Positions 7,195 to 9,334 of a DNA stretch of 9,334 nt are shown here, in pieces. Within the stretch, counting starts at the first letter, position 1; each line of letters starts with the position of its first letter. A program made the translations under genes and the position numbers. Source of the DNA: an uncultured Planctomycetaceae bacterium (lineage in GTDB: Bacteria; Planctomycetota; Planctomycetia; Pirellulales; UBA1268); contig CALAZQ010000231.1 in NCBI GenBank assembly GCA_937926325.1, positions 1 through 9,334 of the forward strand, written 5' to 3'. The notes below the pieces were generated by a model. That model did no database searches. It was given only the letters and a program-made list of their open reading frames with translations, and was not told the origin of the DNA.

Positions 7195-8549
7195 GTGCCT
7201 CTGCGGCGAGCAGCGGTGGGGCGAAGCCTGTGGGAACCGGCGGCTACGGCCTGCCGACCCTGGTGGCCCTGGTAGTCACCGGCATGATTGGCTCGGGGGT
7301 GTTCACCACTTCGGGCTTTGCCCTGGAGTCACTCGGTTCACCGGCTGCCGTCCTGGCCGCCTGGGCGGTGGGCGGCCTGGTTGCCTGTTGTGGGGCGGTG
7401 GCCTATGGGGCGCTCGCCTTCCGGTTGCCGCAATCGGGTGGGGAGTATCTCTATCTGTCGCGGTCGTTGCATCCCTTCTTTGGCTTTCTGGCCGGCATGG
7501 TCTCGCTCTCGGCCGGCTTCAGCGGCGCGATCGCCTTTGCGGCGCTCACCGCCCAGGCCTACGCCGGGCCGCTGCTGGCCCTGCCCGCTTGGCTGCCGCC
7601 GCAGGCCTTGGCGACCGCGGTGGTGCTGGCCTGCGGCCTGCTGCATCTGGAGGCGGGCCGGCTGGCGGCAGGTCTGAACACGGCGCTGGTCGCGGTGAAG
7701 CTGCTGGCCATCGGCGGGCTGATCGTCTGGGGCTATGCCGCGATTGCGGCGGGTGATATTGGTCCGGCTGAGCCGGTCGCGGCCGAAGGGCTGTCGGTCG
7801 GCAGCTTTGCCCTGACGGTAATGTGGGTCATGTTCAGCTACACCGGCTTCAACGAGGCGGTCTACATCGCCGCCGAGGCCCGCTCGCCCCGCCGCACCGT
7901 GCCGCTGGCCGTGCTACTGGGCACCCTGCTGGTGACGGTGCTCTATCTGTTGCTCAACGATGTCTTTCTGCGGTCGGCGGCACCGGCTGCGCTGGCCGGT
8001 CAGGCCGAGGTGGCGGCGGTCGCCGCGGCTGCCCTCGGGGGGCCATCCTTTGAATGGTGGATGCGGCTGGCCATTGTGCTCTCCACCCTGTCGGCGGCAG
8101 CCGGCATGACGATGGCAGGCTCGCGGGTGGTGGTGGCGATGGCCGACGATGGCATCCTGCCGGGCTGGCTGGCCGGTGCCCGCGGCCGGAGCCGGGCGGT
8201 GCTGGTCCAGGCGGCGCTGGCCATCAGCCTGGTGCAGCTGGCGACGATCCGCGACCTGCTCGGTGGCCTCGGGGTGACACTGTCGCTCTGTTCGGCGCTG
8301 ACCGTGCTGACACTCTTTCTGCCGAGCGGGCGGCATGGCGGCGGGTCTGCCGCCACGCGGCCCTCCGGTCTGGTGCTCATCGCCGCGGGCACTTATGTGA
8401 CCGCCACGCTTGTCTTCGCCGTGCTGATGTGCCTGCACGACCCCTGGCAGCTGGCCGGCACGGTTGTGATTGTTGCGATCTCGAGTCTGTGGTTTGTTCT
8501 ATTCCGGACTGGAAGCGACCAGGGCCAGATAGACCAAGACACTGAGTGA
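7191..8549 (+). CDS. APC-superfamily amino acid permease
   Basis: This 452-residue polytopic inner-membrane protein, probably with 12 helices, resembles amino acid/polyamine/organocation transporters. TM1 carries the signature MIGSGVF at 32-38, which forms the substrate-binding break in this family. RLPQSGGEYLYLSRSL at 78-93 marks the loop after TM2. FSYTGFNEAVYIAAEARSP at 215-233 corresponds to TM6 and the following cytoplasmic loop. SRVVVAMADDGILP at 311-324 is the conserved segment after TM8. The start is the GTG at 7191-7193, overlapping the methyltransferase TGA in GTGA, with AGGA about 11 nt upstream; this strongly suggests coupled translation. The specific substrate cannot be read, and exchange, uptake or efflux are all possible. 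The last 51 nt overlap, on the opposite strand, the 33-residue membrane protein gene. Confidence 0.92.
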   Translation: MSASAASSGGAKPVGTGGYGLPTLVALVVTGMIGSGVFTTSGFALESLGSPAAVLAAWAVGGLVACCGAVAYGALAFRLPQSGGEYLYLSRSLHPFFGFLAGMVSLSAGFSGAIAFAALTAQAYAGPLLALPAWLPPQALATAVVLACGLLHLEAGRLAAGLNTALVAVKLLAIGGLIVWGYAAIAAGDIGPAEPVAAEGLSVGSFALTVMWVMFSYTGFNEAVYIAAEARSPRRTVPLAVLLGTLLVTVLYLLLNDVFLRSAAPAALAGQAEVAAVAAAALGGPSFEWWMRLAIVLSTLSAAAGMTMAGSRVVVAMADDGILPGWLAGARGRSRAVLVQAALAISLVQLATIRDLLGGLGVTLSLCSALTVLTLFLPSGRHGGGSAATRPSGLVLIAAGTYVTATLVFAVLMCLHDPWQLAGTVVIVAISSLWFVLFRTGSDQGQIDQDTE

Positions 8550-8600
8550 GGCGATCAACACGATCGCCACGATAAACATCAGAAAGAGCGTCTCATTCAT
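8499..8600 (-). CDS. 33-residue single-span membrane protein (uncalled small ORF)
   Basis: The ORF opens with ATG at 8598-8600 and ends with TAG at 8499-8501. The peptide starts MNETLFLMFIVAIVLIASL and continues with SVLVYLALVASSPE. A short polar N-terminus is followed by about 25 hydrophobic residues, enough for one transmembrane helix, and a polar tail. The ATG overlaps the stop of the 165-residue gene as ATGAATGA (8-nt overlap), the same style of coupling as between the permease and LolD genes in this window. GGGGA lies 8 nt upstream. The reading frame runs antisense to the last 51 nt of the APC permease gene. No cysteine lipobox or known motif is present, and I recognise no family. It may anchor or partner the upstream helical protein. 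Confidence 0.6.
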   Translation of the reverse strand: MNETLFLMFIVAIVLIASLSVLVYLALVASSPE

Positions 8601-9090
8601 GCGGCCGGTCCCCACTGGTGCTCGCTGACAGGTGGCACTTCAGCGGGGCGGCCAGAGCCGCTTCCACCGCCTGCAGGGCAGCCATCACCCCGGCGTGGTG
8701 TTCGGCGATCTGCCGATGGATCTCACCGGAATGCACGAGGTCGGCCTGCTGCTGGATGTGTTCAGCCTTGAGGTCGAGGTCAGTAATCGTCGTGGTGGCC
8801 AGCCGGGCATCGTGGGCACGGGTGGCCTCTTCAATGCCGTCGATGATGACGGCATGGTCGGCCAGGCAGCAGCCGTGGTCTTCGATGCCCCGTTGCAGCC
8901 GCGTCAGCCGCTCGATGGCTGAGCGGTGCTGCTCCTGCCAGCGGTCAATGTCGTGCCGCCAGCGGGCGAGGGTTTCGAGCCAGATCGCGTGTTCAGCCCG
9001 GTTGATGTCGGTCGCCGAGCGGACTGTCCCACTGGCGGCGGTATCGACGGGGGCCAGACGGTCTGAGGGCCGGGGGGAAAGGCTGGACAT
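8593..9090 (-). CDS. Hypothetical helical (coiled-coil) protein
   Basis: This 165-residue protein is not recognised. About 30 residues of low-complexity N-terminus (Ser, Pro, Arg, Thr) precede a helical domain from about 31 to 150. Hydrophobic residues there recur at 3-4 residue spacing: AIWLETLARWRHDIDRW at 35-51, AIERLTRLQRGIEDH at 58-72, then EEATRAHDARLA and EHIQQQADLVH at 110-120. There are 13 histidines and a Cys pair at 74-75. No signal peptide or membrane span is seen, so it is probably cytoplasmic. The start at 9090 rests on a strong GGAGGA at 9097-9102; the open frame continues to 9309, but that part looks non-coding. Its stop overlaps the 33-residue membrane protein, suggesting a two-gene unit in which the small protein holds this one at the membrane (inference). 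Confidence 0.7.
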   Translation of the reverse strand: MSSLSPRPSDRLAPVDTAASGTVRSATDINRAEHAIWLETLARWRHDIDRWQEQHRSAIERLTRLQRGIEDHGCCLADHAVIIDGIEEATRAHDARLATTTITDLDLKAEHIQQQADLVHSGEIHRQIAEHHAGVMAALQAVEAALAAPLKCHLSASTSGDRPHE

Positions 9091-9121
9091 GACAGGTCCT
9101 CCACTTGAAGGTGGGCCTGTC
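9091..9121 (-). promoter_or_regulatory. Hairpin enclosing the Shine-Dalgarno site of the helical-protein gene
   Basis: On the minus strand GACAGG (9116-9121) pairs with CCTGTC (9091-9096), which directly precedes the ATG. Inside it CCAC (9111-9114) pairs with GTGG (9101-9104) around a 6-nt loop. The Shine-Dalgarno GGAGGA (9097-9102) lies partly in the inner stem and partly in the internal bulge. In RNA this would reduce ribosome access unless it is opened, so translational control is plausible but unproven. Confidence 0.5.
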
Positions 9122-9199
9122 CGTGCCGGTGACCGCGGTGCCGTTGGTGGTCCGCAGGGGTGAGGTTCAGTCGGAACTATTCCCGCAAGGCCGGCCGAA

Positions 9200-9222
9200 G
9201 AAAAACGAGCAGTGTCTGCTCG
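9200..9222 (-). terminator. Intrinsic-terminator-like hairpin in the leader region
   Basis: The minus strand reads CGAGCAG, ACA, CTGCTCG and then TTTTTC: a perfect 7-bp stem with a 3-nt loop followed by five T. It lies 110 nt upstream of the start at 9090. It could end a minus-strand gene beyond the right edge or act as an attenuator. A second CTGCTC-type match (plus 9232-9237, GAGCAG on the minus strand) and a GCAGC/GCTGC stem (9222-9235) offer alternative pairings. Confidence 0.55.
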
Positions 9223-9285
9223 CAGCGGATGCTGCTCATCCAACCGGACAGCTGGGCGACCTGTGTCGTGGCCGGATGTTGGAAG

Positions 9286-9305
9286 CCGCCGGCGGAAGCC
9301 GGCGG
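9286..9305. repeat. Perfect 8-bp GC-rich inverted repeat with GGAA loop
   Basis: CCGCCGGC (9286-9293) and GCCGGCGG (9298-9305) are exact reverse complements around GGAA, a GNRA-type loop on the plus strand. No T-tract follows on either strand. It lies in non-coding sequence near the window edge; role unknown. Confidence 0.6.
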
Positions 9306-9334
9306 ACAAGCGGTGCGGTTGGCTGCGGGGTGAG

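Noticed and set aside
9091..9309. N-terminal extension of the 165-residue protein to codon 9309
   Set aside because: The added 73 residues are Arg/Pro/Thr-rich without structure, overlap the hairpins, and bypass the strong Shine-Dalgarno site before 9090.

Overview
The window reads as chromosomal DNA of a GC-rich member of the Planctomycetota. The best marker is a DUF1559 prepilin-like protein at 5217-6119, a family strongly expanded in that phylum. Secreted or lipid-anchored accessory proteins and a one-permease Lol-type exporter next to lysS fit the same placement. I see no insertion sequence, integrase, CRISPR array, rRNA or convincing tRNA. Coding density is high, and no gene-free stretch exceeds about 250 bases.

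Left part (1-4413, all minus strand, transcribed right to left): lysS, then 17 nt, a LolC/E-like permease, a LolD-like ATPase whose start overlaps the permease stop by 8 nt, a structured intergenic repeat, and the N-terminal 143 residues of a class IV (branched-chain) aminotransferase cut by the window edge. The first three genes look like one transcript for tRNA charging and lipoprotein export. The aminotransferase may be read through from it or may start separately.

Middle part (4414-6291): a short divergent spacer, a VOC-fold protein on the plus strand, then a convergent spacer holding a second copy of the structured repeat. After it come DUF1559 and, overlapping its start, a 63-residue histidine-rich lipoprotein; both are on the minus strand and form a two-gene unit.

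Right part (6292-9334): a SAM-dependent methyltransferase with a Sec-type N-terminus is translationally coupled (GTGA overlap) to an APC-family amino acid permease on the plus strand. Facing it on the minus strand is a 165-residue helical protein with a strong Shine-Dalgarno site inside a hairpin. Its stop overlaps the start of a previously uncalled 33-residue single-span membrane protein, which runs antisense to the 3' end of the permease. The upstream leader holds an intrinsic-terminator-like hairpin and a perfect 8-bp GC hairpin.

The observations most worth a second look are the two-copy 86-nt repeat, whose variable segment keeps a hairpin despite sequence change; the coupled 33-residue membrane protein; the His-rich lipoprotein with a Fur-box-like sequence at its start; and the exported-looking methyltransferase. 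All family assignments come from reading motifs by eye; no database search was run.
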